Shown: in pieces, positions 47,244-56,586 of the stretch
Layout: every line of letters begins with the position of its first letter
Position numbering within the stretch: position 1 is the first letter of the stretch
Source: Polaribacter sargassicola
Lineage (GTDB): Bacteria > Bacteroidota > Bacteroidia > Flavobacteriales > Flavobacteriaceae
DNA: 64,000 bases
Direction: 5' to 3'
Assembly: GCF_021991835.1 (NCBI RefSeq)
Contig: NZ_JAHDAU010000008.1
Coordinates: 110,396-174,395 of the forward strand
Program-made: the position numbers and the translations under genes
The notes under the pieces: model-generated
Seen by the model: only the letters and a program-made list of their open reading frames with translations
The model's database searches: none
Told to the model about the DNA's origin: nothing

Positions 47244-49451
47244 CTAATTAAAAACTAAAATTTCTAAAGGTTTTATCTCTTTTGTTACTAATCTATTCTT
47301 AATTAAAAACACATTATCATTTAAAGACTGTACAATAAAGCCATCTTTTGTTATCTCTATAAAAACATCTACTTTGTCTGAAAACTGATATTTTTCTCCT
47401 TTAATTTCAACCTCTCTTACATCAAACAACAAACATTTATTTTCTTTAGATAATTTATTCTTTGTATCTGAAATAATTTCTGATGTTGTTTGCCAACCTT
47501 TTAAGTTAACAGTTTCACTTGTTTCATTAATTCTTTCGTCATATTTAGAAAAAGGGAATAGAATGGTAATAAAACTAAAGTCTTTTTTATCATTTACAGA
47601 AACAACACTCCATTCTTTACCTCTTGCCCCATCTGTAATAACTTTATCTATTTTATTTAATTGATAAATATCTAAACCAGAACCGTTAGAAAAACTAGAA
47701 CGCAATAAATTTGGTGCATTTTCTAAACTATAATGACCTTGCCAAACCTGCTTATAAATATGGTTTTTATCTGATGAAAAATTATCTTTTACAATCCAAA
47801 AATCATTTTCTACATTAATTACTTGTCGCGTATATTTTACATCAATATTTTTAAAACCATCATGAGCACCGATAAAGATTTCTAAATCTTTGTCTTTTTG
47901 AAAACCAATTATTGTTGGTTTTGGTAAATCTTTAAACTTACCAAATCCACTTCCTCCTTTATTTGATGTATATTTTTTACCAAGCAATTCATCATCAACC
48001 AAAGCAACATTTTTTGTCATAGAATTTTTAAACAACTCTAAATCTTTTAAGGAATAACGAACTTGATAATTTGGTAAAATAACATTTCCGTTAGCAAAAG
48101 CCTGAATTCCTAAAACATCTCCATGTTGATGATCTGGCTTTTTCTCATCAACTCCAGCAGAAACAACTAACATCTTATCTTTATCTTCCCAACCTTCTCT
48201 TAGAATATAATAACCTGTATCAGAAAAAACATAAGACTTTAAATTCGGTTTTGCTTGCTGAATATTTTTAAGACTTTCTAATTGGGTTTTGCTTGTATAC
48301 CAATACATTTTTTCACTAATATTTTTATTTGCAAAATATCCATAAGTTGGGTCTTCAAACAATAAAAAACCTAAAGTTAAAGCTTCTGAAATATCATTTT
48401 TTTCTGCCCAAGGCGTATCTGTATCATCAGAAAAAACAGGTGCAGATTTATCTGGAAAAGCAATTTTAGTTAAAGTACCAAATAAAGACTCTAGCTTATT
48501 AGTCCAAAAATCATCTACTTTTATATTACTGTTTTTCGCTAATTGATATACATAAAAATAGTTACCAATATCACTTATATGATAATGTACCGTTCGTTCG
48601 AACTGAAAACCGTCCTCATTTATTTCTTTACGCATATGTTCTGCCAAAAGATTCATAGAATGTTTATACCAAACATCTGTATCTACAAAATCTCTTAATA
48701 AAATAGAAACCATTGCCAAAGCAGACAAACCTCTTGTTTGATGATTACCAGATTTAAATTCTTGATTTATTTCATACAAATAAGAAGCGTGTTGCAATAA
48801 AGTAGCAATTGTTGTTAATTGATCTTCATCTGAATACGCTTCTTCTCCTAAAAAAAGATTATGGATTTCTAACCAGTTTAAAACCCTGTAACCAGACCTA
48901 AAAGCTTCATAAACACCATTACCATCCTCTATAGTTTCAAACTCATTTTGTTTTAAAGCATAATTTAAAGACTGCATTTGATCTGTAAAATAATCTATAT
49001 ATTTTACATCTTTTTTTTGATAAAAATAATAGAGAGCAATATCTATCATTTTATGCTGTCTTGCTAAATGTCTTAAAGCGTACGCATTTACAGGTTCTCC
49101 GTTTTGATAATTAAATGGTAATTTCCATTGTGGTTTAGAAGGAAATTTACCCAAATGATCTAGAGCTCTAGATATATGATTTTCTTTTGCATCTGTGTAT
49201 AATGTTGAATATTCTGCAAAACGATTATCTACTGTTTTATAATTATAATAATAACGCTCAGAAAATTGATCTCTAAAATAACTCGCTAATTTTTCTAACG
49301 TAATTTTACCATTTTCAGACAATTGTTTTTTTACATCATCTTTAAGAAACTTGTCTAATTTAGATACTTTTATAATCTTTTTTGATGGTATTTTTTGACC
49401 GTAAACGGATATCGAAAAAAATAACAAAAATAATAGTTTGAATAACCTCAT
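47244..49451 (-). CDS. Heparinase II/III-fold polysaccharide lyase, subfamily uncertain
   Basis: This 735-residue protein with a Sec signal peptide (ending VYGQ) has an N-terminal alpha/alpha toroid and a C-terminal heparinase II/III-like beta-sandwich. Recognisable segments are EFKSGNHQTRGLSALAM, DGFQFERTVHYHISDIGNYFY and DTGYYILREGW with KPDHQHGDVLGIQAF. The Asn-His of GNHQ, the Tyr-His of VHYHISD and the His of HQHGD are good catalytic candidates for a lyase. It is distinct from the PL17 in this locus and might belong to PL39, PL15 or a nearby family. Periplasmic or surface action on alginate oligomers is inferred from context. It follows PL6a, with a hairpin between them. Confidence 0.78.
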   Translation of the reverse strand: MRLFKLLFLLFFSISVYGQKIPSKKIIKVSKLDKFLKDDVKKQLSENGKITLEKLASYFRDQFSERYYYNYKTVDNRFAEYSTLYTDAKENHISRALDHLGKFPSKPQWKLPFNYQNGEPVNAYALRHLARQHKMIDIALYYFYQKKDVKYIDYFTDQMQSLNYALKQNEFETIEDGNGVYEAFRSGYRVLNWLEIHNLFLGEEAYSDEDQLTTIATLLQHASYLYEINQEFKSGNHQTRGLSALAMVSILLRDFVDTDVWYKHSMNLLAEHMRKEINEDGFQFERTVHYHISDIGNYFYVYQLAKNSNIKVDDFWTNKLESLFGTLTKIAFPDKSAPVFSDDTDTPWAEKNDISEALTLGFLLFEDPTYGYFANKNISEKMYWYTSKTQLESLKNIQQAKPNLKSYVFSDTGYYILREGWEDKDKMLVVSAGVDEKKPDHQHGDVLGIQAFANGNVILPNYQVRYSLKDLELFKNSMTKNVALVDDELLGKKYTSNKGGSGFGKFKDLPKPTIIGFQKDKDLEIFIGAHDGFKNIDVKYTRQVINVENDFWIVKDNFSSDKNHIYKQVWQGHYSLENAPNLLRSSFSNGSGLDIYQLNKIDKVITDGARGKEWSVVSVNDKKDFSFITILFPFSKYDERINETSETVNLKGWQTTSEIISDTKNKLSKENKCLLFDVREVEIKGEKYQFSDKVDVFIEITKDGFIVQSLNDNVFLIKNRLVTKEIKPLEILVFN

Positions 49452-49477
49452 AATAATTACAATTCTTTATAAACAAA

Positions 49478-49511
49478 AAAATCCTACAAAGTATAAGCCT
49501 TGTAGGATTTT
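49478..49511 (-). terminator. Hairpin between PL6a and heparinase-fold lyase genes
   Basis: AAAATCCTACAA and TTGTAGGATTTT form a 12-bp perfect stem with flanking A and T runs, so it would terminate in either direction. The downstream gene has only about 25 bp left for a promoter and no operator, so partial readthrough is likely. Confidence 0.75.
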
Positions 49512-49527
49512 TTAAAAATATGTTTTA

Positions 49528-51837
49528 TTAATACATTAATTTTAACTTCAAGTTTTCTTCTGTTTTAATCTTACCAGAATTTACTAAAGTATTTTCAGAT
49601 TCAATATTATTTTTTGCTCCCCATAAAATAGAAACAAACTGAACTCTGTTGTTTTTAAATGTATTTTTAGTAATGTTTACATTTACAATTCCTCTGTGAT
49701 TAAGTAAAATTCCGTTTTTTTCTTTGCTTCCACAATTTGTAAAAGTACTATTAGCAACCAATAAGTTACCACCTATTGTAGACTCATCATAACCACCTCT
49801 ATAATAATCAATAACATTTTGCTTAACATTAACAAAATCACAGTTTTCAATTGTTAAATACTCTGTATTATAATCACCTTTATCATTAGTTTCTTCAGAC
49901 AACTCTATACCGTTTTCACAATTTAAAATTTTAGAATCTTTAAAAGTAATTTCTTCTGCAAAAGTTTGTTTGTAAGCTTTTAAAACATAATCAAAATTAT
50001 CAACCTCACAACCAACAACTGTTAACCCAAAATGGTTAGACATTTTTTCTTTTAAATTAGAAAAAGCTTGTTGTTTACCGTTTCCTTTAAGAACAACATT
50101 TTTAATATTTAAAATTCCGTAAGGATTTAACTCGAATAAAGCAGTGTTATCTCCACCTGTAAAAACTATTTCAGCTTTTTCATTTCCTTTTGATTGAATT
50201 GTAATTGTTTTATTAATTACAATAGATTTTGATACAGTATATTTTCCTGCAGATAAAGCAATAATATCTCCTGCATTTGCAGCAGTAATTTTAGCTTCTA
50301 ACTCACTTTCTGAAGCAACTTCTATAACAGTTGGTTCTTTAGCTTCTACCACATTAGAAAACCACTCTGCACCATACTTTGTTTTATCTAAAATATTAGG
50401 ATCTGGAAACTCTCCTTTTACAGTTGCTCCAATAGAATTAGAACTTAATCTAGAGTTACCAAAAAGATCTTTTTTAATTGTTTCAAAACCAAAACCATTG
50501 TAAATATCAAAATCTTCTGTTAACTTAGGTAAATAAATATTCTCACTTACTTTTGTTAATTCAAAACTAGCTGGTGTAATTCTTTCTTCGTTACCAAAAT
50601 CTACACCTTGATTGTTAATTATGTTGCTTTTAAACTTAACACCATCTGCCTTATCATGTTCTATAATAATATCTTTATCTCCTTTTGTATTATAGATAAC
50701 ATTGTTAGCTACCACAGTTCTAAGTGCTCTTGCAGAACGAATTTCTGATTTAGGTAAAACATCTGCCTGAGCAATGTTTGTTCCTACTCCAAATTGCCAA
50801 GGAGATTTACTATCTACATACGTATTATACGCAACAACAACATCTGTAACTTGGTTATATCTATTTAATGGAGATTTAGGAATACCATTCATTACAGCTA
50901 ACGGACTTCTAAAGTTCTCTCCAATAATTTTATAAAAATAGTTATTAATTATCCAGTGCCCAGTATTTACAATTCTAATACCACCGTAATTTTTATTTAC
51001 ACCATCACCTATAAAATAATTTCCATCAATAGTTGCATAATTTCCATGACGAGTTACAACAGAACCTTCACTTTTATAAAAAACATTGTTACGGATAATA
51101 TTAAAGTTTGTTTTACTAGAAATAATTTCTACTTCACCATTACACTCTTCAAATAAGTTATTTGCAATTGTTGTATTACTTGGCGACATAGATGTAAAAC
51201 TACTACCTAACTGAATTGTTTCTCCTCTTGCACCACCTTTTCTTGGTCTTGGTCCAAAATGATTATTAACAATTTGATGATAGTTTCTAATACTTTGATT
51301 TCCTTTTAAATCTACTCTAACCGTTGGCCCTCCATTAGTTTTCCCTGCAAGATAACAGTTTTTTAATGCGTTATGTGTTCCATAAAACTGCACCCAAAGA
51401 TCATCTTTATCTCTTTGTTCTTGATTAAAATCTAAAATTACACAATTAGAAACAGTAGAATAATTTGCAACTTTTTCACTACCTGTTCTAAAAGCAATAA
51501 CATCTTTAGTTGGCGTATAACCATTTCTAAAATAAAGGCCGCTTACGTTTAAATAAGAACCTGCAATTTCTAAGTTAGAAACTCCTTCTATATAAACTTG
51601 CCCTGGTGTTTCTGCCCTTAAATTAATAGGATTTTCTTTTGTTCCCTCTCCAACAAACTCAATCTCTACGTCTTTATAAGTACCGTTCTTGATAACAATA
51701 TCATCTCCTGGCTGGGCATTTTTTGCCGCATTAATTAATTCTTCAGGTGTTGTAACAACAATGCTTTGTGTTACTTTTTCGTTACTACAAGATACCACAA
51801 GAAGCAACAGTGTAATAATTAATAATGATTTTTTCAT
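49528..51837 (-). CDS. PL6 alginate lyase, lipoprotein, two beta-helix domains (PL6a)
   Basis: This 769-residue lipoprotein (lipobox VVSC, Cys17) has an N-terminal chondroitinase-B-like parallel beta-helix. The PL6 active site is intact: the calcium-binding acidic cluster GEVEIIS (Glu235, Glu237), the base Lys242 and the acid Arg263 in VVTRHGN. The Lys-Arg spacing of 21 equals that of characterised PL6 lyases. FGPRPRKGGARGETIQLG is the substrate loop. A second beta-helix spans about 500-760, starting EVASESELEAKI. PL6 enzymes cut MG or G-rich alginate. It is divergent from the Gfo/Idh/MocA gene across a shared operator region. Confidence 0.93.
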   Translation of the reverse strand: MKKSLLIITLLLLVVSCSNEKVTQSIVVTTPEELINAAKNAQPGDDIVIKNGTYKDVEIEFVGEGTKENPINLRAETPGQVYIEGVSNLEIAGSYLNVSGLYFRNGYTPTKDVIAFRTGSEKVANYSTVSNCVILDFNQEQRDKDDLWVQFYGTHNALKNCYLAGKTNGGPTVRVDLKGNQSIRNYHQIVNNHFGPRPRKGGARGETIQLGSSFTSMSPSNTTIANNLFEECNGEVEIISSKTNFNIIRNNVFYKSEGSVVTRHGNYATIDGNYFIGDGVNKNYGGIRIVNTGHWIINNYFYKIIGENFRSPLAVMNGIPKSPLNRYNQVTDVVVAYNTYVDSKSPWQFGVGTNIAQADVLPKSEIRSARALRTVVANNVIYNTKGDKDIIIEHDKADGVKFKSNIINNQGVDFGNEERITPASFELTKVSENIYLPKLTEDFDIYNGFGFETIKKDLFGNSRLSSNSIGATVKGEFPDPNILDKTKYGAEWFSNVVEAKEPTVIEVASESELEAKITAANAGDIIALSAGKYTVSKSIVINKTITIQSKGNEKAEIVFTGGDNTALFELNPYGILNIKNVVLKGNGKQQAFSNLKEKMSNHFGLTVVGCEVDNFDYVLKAYKQTFAEEITFKDSKILNCENGIELSEETNDKGDYNTEYLTIENCDFVNVKQNVIDYYRGGYDESTIGGNLLVANSTFTNCGSKEKNGILLNHRGIVNVNITKNTFKNNRVQFVSILWGAKNNIESENTLVNSGKIKTEENLKLKLMY

Positions 51838-52067
51838 TTTTTTAGTTAATATGTTTAAATAATCTGTTCTAAGTTGAGTAAAAAATAAAAGAGGCTGCTA
51901 ACTCTATAAGATTATTTCTTACTATTATAATTTTAATTGTACTTATCTTTTAATTAAATAAGTGTTTTCTTATTTTTAAAATTTAAATTAAATAAGTGAC
52001 TTCTATTTATAAGAGAGTAAAGTTGAAAAATAGCATATATATGCAACTTTATGTACAAAACAATAAA

Positions 52068-52079
52068 TTGGTAAACCAA
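52068..52079. promoter_or_regulatory. GntR operator, divergent promoter, intact copy
   Basis: TTGGTAAACCAA is perfect and is shared by the divergent lyase and oxidoreductase units. Confidence 0.75.
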
Positions 52080-52080
52080 T

Positions 52081-52092
52081 TAATTAAGCCAA
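52081..52092. promoter_or_regulatory. Decayed second GntR operator copy
   Basis: TAATTAAGCCAA sits at exactly the 13-bp offset seen in the other tandems and keeps 8 of 12 consensus bases, including the right half CCAA. It is probably a weakened second site. Confidence 0.45.
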
Positions 52093-52150
52093 ATATACTG
52101 TTATTATTGAAATCAAAAAAACTATTTTTACTTAAATAAATCTTTTTAAA

Positions 52151-53119
52151 ATGAAATTAATTAAATGGGGGATTATAGGGTGTGGAGATGTTGCAGAAGT
52201 TAAAAGCGGACCAGCTTTTAACAAGGTAAATAACTCTAAATTAATTGCTGTAATGAGACGAGATGCAAAAAAAGCAGAAGATTTTGCCATTAGACACAAA
52301 GTTTCTCTTTGGTATGATTCTGTTGATAAATTATTAGAAAATAAAGAAATTAATGCTGTTTATATAGCAACTCCGCCTTCTACTCATTTAGAAATAGCTA
52401 AAAAATGTTTGCTTGTCAATAAATATCTTTATTTAGAAAAACCGATAACTCTTAATTTTTCTGAAGCAAAAGAATTAAGCGATTTAATAAATAAACAAAC
52501 AAAACTAGTAGTTGCACATTACAGAAGAAAATTACCTGCATTTTTAAAAGTAAAAGAACTAATTGATTCCGGATCTATAGGGAATATTTTACATGTTGAT
52601 GTTCAAATTTTACAATCAAAAAATAAAAACGTAATTGTACAAACAGATGATAATTGGAGGTTAAAACCAGAAATATCTGGTGGCGGATATTTTCATGACA
52701 TAGCACCACATCAAATAGATTTAATGTATTACTTTTTTGGTGATATAAAAAAAGCTGAAGGTTTTTCTACTTCTTTAAAGAATAACAAAGTTGCCGATAT
52801 TATAAACGGATGTATAGAGTTTAAAAACGGAATTCAATTTAAAGGACTTTGGAATTTTAATGTTTCTGATAAAGACATTAAAGATGAATGTAAAATCTAT
52901 GGAGAAAAAGGTACAATTAGTTTTTCTTTTTATGGTGAAAGCGTATTCTTATCTACCTTAGAAAAAGAAGAGACCTTTAGCTTTAAAAACCCAAAAAACA
53001 TTCAAAAACCAATGATAGAAAGTACTGTAAACTATTTTTTAGAAAAAGAGAAAAACCCTTGCCCAATAGAAAGTGGCTTAACCACAATGAAGATTTTAGA
53101 CTTATTTACTAAAAAGTAA
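52151..53119 (+). CDS. Gfo/Idh/MocA family oxidoreductase
   Basis: This 322-residue NAD(P)-dependent sugar oxidoreductase has the Rossmann motif WGIIGCGDVAEVKSG at the N-terminus and the family signature EKPITLNFSEAKEL near residues 97-110. The catalytic-region motif GGGYFHDIAPHQIDLMYYFFG supplies the likely acid-base His. No signal peptide is present, so it is cytoplasmic. It is the only plus-strand gene in the PUL and shares the operator region with PL6a, so co-regulation is likely. A role on a uronate, or as an alternative DEH or mannuronate reductase, is possible, but the substrate is not defined. Confidence 0.88.
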   Translation: MKLIKWGIIGCGDVAEVKSGPAFNKVNNSKLIAVMRRDAKKAEDFAIRHKVSLWYDSVDKLLENKEINAVYIATPPSTHLEIAKKCLLVNKYLYLEKPITLNFSEAKELSDLINKQTKLVVAHYRRKLPAFLKVKELIDSGSIGNILHVDVQILQSKNKNVIVQTDDNWRLKPEISGGGYFHDIAPHQIDLMYYFFGDIKKAEGFSTSLKNNKVADIINGCIEFKNGIQFKGLWNFNVSDKDIKDECKIYGEKGTISFSFYGESVFLSTLEKEETFSFKNPKNIQKPMIESTVNYFLEKEKNPCPIESGLTTMKILDLFTKK

Positions 53120-53129
53120 GTACTACTAA

Positions 53130-54197
53130 TTATTTAACATAACACCTTAGTACTTTTACAATCTCACTTTCTTTTTTAAATACAAGAAAATAAAGTCCTT
53201 TAGTAAAACCTGAAACATCTAACTTACTATTATCTATCTTATTTTCTATATCAATTTTTCTACCAGAATTATCAAATAATTCAACCAAATTAAAACCATC
53301 TACATTCTTAAATTCTATTTCTGAAGATGAGTTAGATGTTAATAAAATTCTTTCTGCTTTTTCTTTTAAAACATCTACAGAATATAAATCTTTAATTTCA
53401 TTGATGCTAAAATCTGCATATTTTACAATTTCATCTTGTAAATCTTCTTTACTTTTTAAACTTCTATAAATACCCCATTTTGGTCTTGCAAATTCGGCAC
53501 CATCTTGCCAAGTATCCATTGGACTGTTAGAATAATTAAAAATTTCTTTATTATCAGAAATCGTTTTTATAACCACAGAATAACTACCAACATCATCAAA
53601 CTTTACGTATTCTGTAACTTCTACCCAATTACCTTTAAATAAGTTTAAATCTACAGTTTTTAGAGTTTTTTGCGATTTAGTAGCCGTATATCTTAACTCT
53701 AATTTATCTGGATTTCCTTTTCTAAGCGTAAAAGAAATCATAGGGATAGACGCATAAGGACCACCAACTACTTTTAATTGATGAATATGTGTAAAATTAG
53801 AAGATGGTTTAAAATCTTCTGGTAGTTTAAATTTCCATTTATATTCTACTGTTTCTCCTTTTTCTGCTTTTAGGTTTTCTGGTGAATCAGAATATGATTT
53901 TATTTCATTTCGTTGTCTATCAAATTTTTTACAACGATCGTTATCTGATGATACATGTATATGAAAACGAAATACATTTTTGTTTAAATCTGTATCAAAA
54001 ACTTCATCTATATGATCTCCAAAATCTGAATGATTACAATCTGGCACTTCTACAACATTTCTATTTGTATTAGCAAAAACAGAATTTATCAATTGATAAG
54101 TATTACCAGGACCATCTGCTGTTAACACAACCTGACCATTTGTAAACTGAAAAACAATTACAAGAAATAGTATATTTAACAAATATTTTCTCATCAA
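53130..54197 (-). CDS. Putative jelly-roll polysaccharide lyase with T9SS tail
   Basis: This 355-residue protein has a Sec signal (ending TNGQ). The beta-jelly-roll domain carries RQRNEIKSY on one strand, THIHQLKVVGG on another and PKWGIYRSL near the end. This RxE, HxHQ and KxGIYR pattern resembles the Polysacc_lyase family (PF14099) and is topologically like PL7. A short sorting domain follows (about 290-355, ending YFLVFKKESEIVKVLRCYVK), which suggests T9SS secretion. It lies 7 bp after PL6b, so the two are probably translated from one mRNA. A secreted endo-acting alginate lyase is the best inference. The family is not certain. Confidence 0.65.
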   Translation of the reverse strand: MMRKYLLNILFLVIVFQFTNGQVVLTADGPGNTYQLINSVFANTNRNVVEVPDCNHSDFGDHIDEVFDTDLNKNVFRFHIHVSSDNDRCKKFDRQRNEIKSYSDSPENLKAEKGETVEYKWKFKLPEDFKPSSNFTHIHQLKVVGGPYASIPMISFTLRKGNPDKLELRYTATKSQKTLKTVDLNLFKGNWVEVTEYVKFDDVGSYSVVIKTISDNKEIFNYSNSPMDTWQDGAEFARPKWGIYRSLKSKEDLQDEIVKYADFSINEIKDLYSVDVLKEKAERILLTSNSSSEIEFKNVDGFNLVELFDNSGRKIDIENKIDNSKLDVSGFTKGLYFLVFKKESEIVKVLRCYVK

Positions 54198-54204
54198 TAA
54201 AAAA

Positions 54205-56586
54205 TTATTGTTTTAGTCCAATATTTTCAACACCATTATTCGATTTTAATAAATCTGATTTTTCACTTGGTATAAAAAGAATATCATCTTCCCATTTCGG
54301 GTTTTTGTATATTAAATTTTCTTTTTCGGCACCGTTACTAACTTTTACAAAACCACTTTTAAATATTAAGCAATTAGAAATTACATTCTTGGTACCTTTT
54401 AAAGATATTGGTGTTTCTATTTTATAGCTACCTTCAAAAACCGAATTTGTAATTTCTACATTATGTATTCCTTCAGATCTAATAATTTTTCCTTTTTCAT
54501 CATTATAAACATTAGAAAAAACCGAATTTTTAATAATTAGATTTCCTCCCGGAAGCTCTGGTGACAAAATTTTTCTATAATAATTAATTGCAGCTTCTTC
54601 TATATTTTTAAAAACTGTATTTTCTATAATAATGTTATTTGCATTAAATTTCCCCATTTCATCTTTATCATAAGATAAATTTAACCCTCTATAATTATCT
54701 TCGAATCTCGAGTTAATAAAGCTTAACGTATCTGCTTTTGTACCATTATACGCTTTAAAAACACTTCCTCCACTTTTATTTGTAAAGTTTTTAAAGGTTA
54801 CGTTTTCTACAAATAAATTATAAATTCCTGCTTCTTGTTTATCCGGAGAAACAATTGCATACTTTAAGTTAGAAATTTCTCCATCTAAGATTACATTTTT
54901 AATATCTAGAGTAACTTCTTCATTTACTCTAAACATATAGCTAAGTGGTTTTTCTAGATCTTTTTTAGCTGTAATTATTGTAGCTCCACCTTTATCACCA
55001 ATTATTTTAATATTTTTTGATACTTTAATTGATTTTTCTAAGATATACTCTCCGGTTTTTAACATGAGTATAGAACCTGGGTTCGCTTTATTAATGGCCT
55101 TTCTTAAAGTTTCTACACCTGGCTCAACACTAATTTCTTCTGCTTTAGCCACAGGTTTTACAATTTCTACTTTCCAACCTGGCCCAGATCTTAACGTTAA
55201 AGCTTTTGGCAACCTGTTAGCATCTAAATTAAAAGCACCAGCATTAAAGGTAACTCTTGAAGAATTTGTAATATCTTTTGTAGCACTTTTATCATTTTTA
55301 GAAACTTCTAACAAAGCACTATTATTAGCTGTCGGGATAGGAAAAGAACCTATTTCTTTCCATTCAACTTTTACTCTATTAAAACCATTTAAAGTTTCTG
55401 AACCTGGAGCATCTAAGTAATTATTACTAAAAGTTACACCATCTACACTATCTTCAAAAATGATATTTTTATCTGATTTAGTATTAAAAATTAAATTGTT
55501 CGAAAAATTAGTACTTACAGGTGCTAAAGTTTTTTCTTCATCTTTACCAGCACCAAAAGTAATTGGACCAGAATTTATAATTGTATTATTCTGAATATCT
55601 ACATTTTTTACTTGAAGATACCTATTTAATGGAGTATTTGGTACACCATTCATAACCACAATTGGCCCTCTATATCCATCACCTTCTAAACCAATTAGAT
55701 AATTATTCTTTATAATATGCCCTTGATTGATAACTCTTATTCCTCCTGTATTAGAAACACCATTACCAATAAATACATTTCTTTCTACTAATGCATTATT
55801 ACCGTGTCTAAGGGTTAATGTACCTTTACTTTCTACAAATAAATTATCTCTAAAAATATTATCGCAAGATTTATTAGACACAATTTCTATTTCTCCATCA
55901 CAATTTGCGAATATATTTCTCTCTACTAAAGTCTTAGATGATTTCATAGAATTTTCACTTGTACCAATTCTTATTGTCTCGCCACCATTCTTACCTAAAT
56001 CCTCTCTTTCACCAAAAAAGTTATTATCTATTCTATGATTATTCTCTACATGCTCATCACCTTTTAACCAAACAACTAAAGTTGTACCTTCACTTGTTTT
56101 TCCTGTAAAATTATTATGATCTACTCTATTATTTTTACCCCAAATATCTACCCAATGATCTTTTAAACCAGCATTATTTTCAAAATAAGTAATTGCTGAA
56201 TTAGTTAATCTACAATTGTTTGCAAAAGTTTTAGAATCTTTTTTAAACTGAACAACTGATTTATAAGAAGAACTACCATCTTTAAACCAAAGCCCACTAA
56301 CAATTACATATTCACCATAAATATTTAAGGTAGAATTACCAGAGACAATTACTTTTCCGGCTGTTTCAGCTTTCACAATAATAGGATTATCTTCTTCTCC
56401 GTTACCATAAGCATTTAACTTAACATCTTTCCAAATACCATTTTTTAAGATAATAGTAGTTCCTGGTTTTGCATTTTTTATGGAAGCATTATATTCTACA
56501 ATATTAGAAACTAACACCTCTTGTGCGTTGACTTTTAATGTGGAAAAAGACAAAACAGAAATAATTATAAAAACTATTTTATTCAT
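54205..56586 (-). CDS. PL6 alginate lyase, two beta-helix domains (PL6b)
   Basis: The ATG at 56586 gives a clean Sec signal peptide (ending KVNAQ). An in-frame ATG at 56622 would add a charged 12-residue extension that spoils it. The 793-residue protein repeats the PL6a architecture. FGEREDLGKNGGETIRIG is the substrate loop, GEIEIVS provides calcium ligands, and Lys239 and Arg260 (LTLRHGN) are the catalytic pair, again 21 apart. The second beta-helix covers about 490-790. Unlike PL6a it is not a lipoprotein and should be periplasmic or released. It heads a two-gene unit with the jelly-roll lyase, under a tandem operator. Confidence 0.93.
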   Translation of the reverse strand: MNKIVFIIISVLSFSTLKVNAQEVLVSNIVEYNASIKNAKPGTTIILKNGIWKDVKLNAYGNGEEDNPIIVKAETAGKVIVSGNSTLNIYGEYVIVSGLWFKDGSSSYKSVVQFKKDSKTFANNCRLTNSAITYFENNAGLKDHWVDIWGKNNRVDHNNFTGKTSEGTTLVVWLKGDEHVENNHRIDNNFFGEREDLGKNGGETIRIGTSENSMKSSKTLVERNIFANCDGEIEIVSNKSCDNIFRDNLFVESKGTLTLRHGNNALVERNVFIGNGVSNTGGIRVINQGHIIKNNYLIGLEGDGYRGPIVVMNGVPNTPLNRYLQVKNVDIQNNTIINSGPITFGAGKDEEKTLAPVSTNFSNNLIFNTKSDKNIIFEDSVDGVTFSNNYLDAPGSETLNGFNRVKVEWKEIGSFPIPTANNSALLEVSKNDKSATKDITNSSRVTFNAGAFNLDANRLPKALTLRSGPGWKVEIVKPVAKAEEISVEPGVETLRKAINKANPGSILMLKTGEYILEKSIKVSKNIKIIGDKGGATIITAKKDLEKPLSYMFRVNEEVTLDIKNVILDGEISNLKYAIVSPDKQEAGIYNLFVENVTFKNFTNKSGGSVFKAYNGTKADTLSFINSRFEDNYRGLNLSYDKDEMGKFNANNIIIENTVFKNIEEAAINYYRKILSPELPGGNLIIKNSVFSNVYNDEKGKIIRSEGIHNVEITNSVFEGSYKIETPISLKGTKNVISNCLIFKSGFVKVSNGAEKENLIYKNPKWEDDILFIPSEKSDLLKSNNGVENIGLKQ

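Larger units (their letters stand above)
51838..52150. promoter_or_regulatory. Divergent promoter region between PL6a and Gfo/Idh/MocA genes
   Basis: This 313-bp AT-rich gap has no gene. It contains the operator 71 bp before the plus-strand gene and 230 bp before PL6a, so the site sits much closer to the oxidoreductase. The remaining PL6a leader is about 200 bp without recognised motifs. Confidence 0.55.

Noticed and set aside
55064..55420. Plus-strand open frames within PL6b (also at 55727-56038)
   Set aside because: Both are antisense to the continuous beta-helix coding frame and lack any motif.
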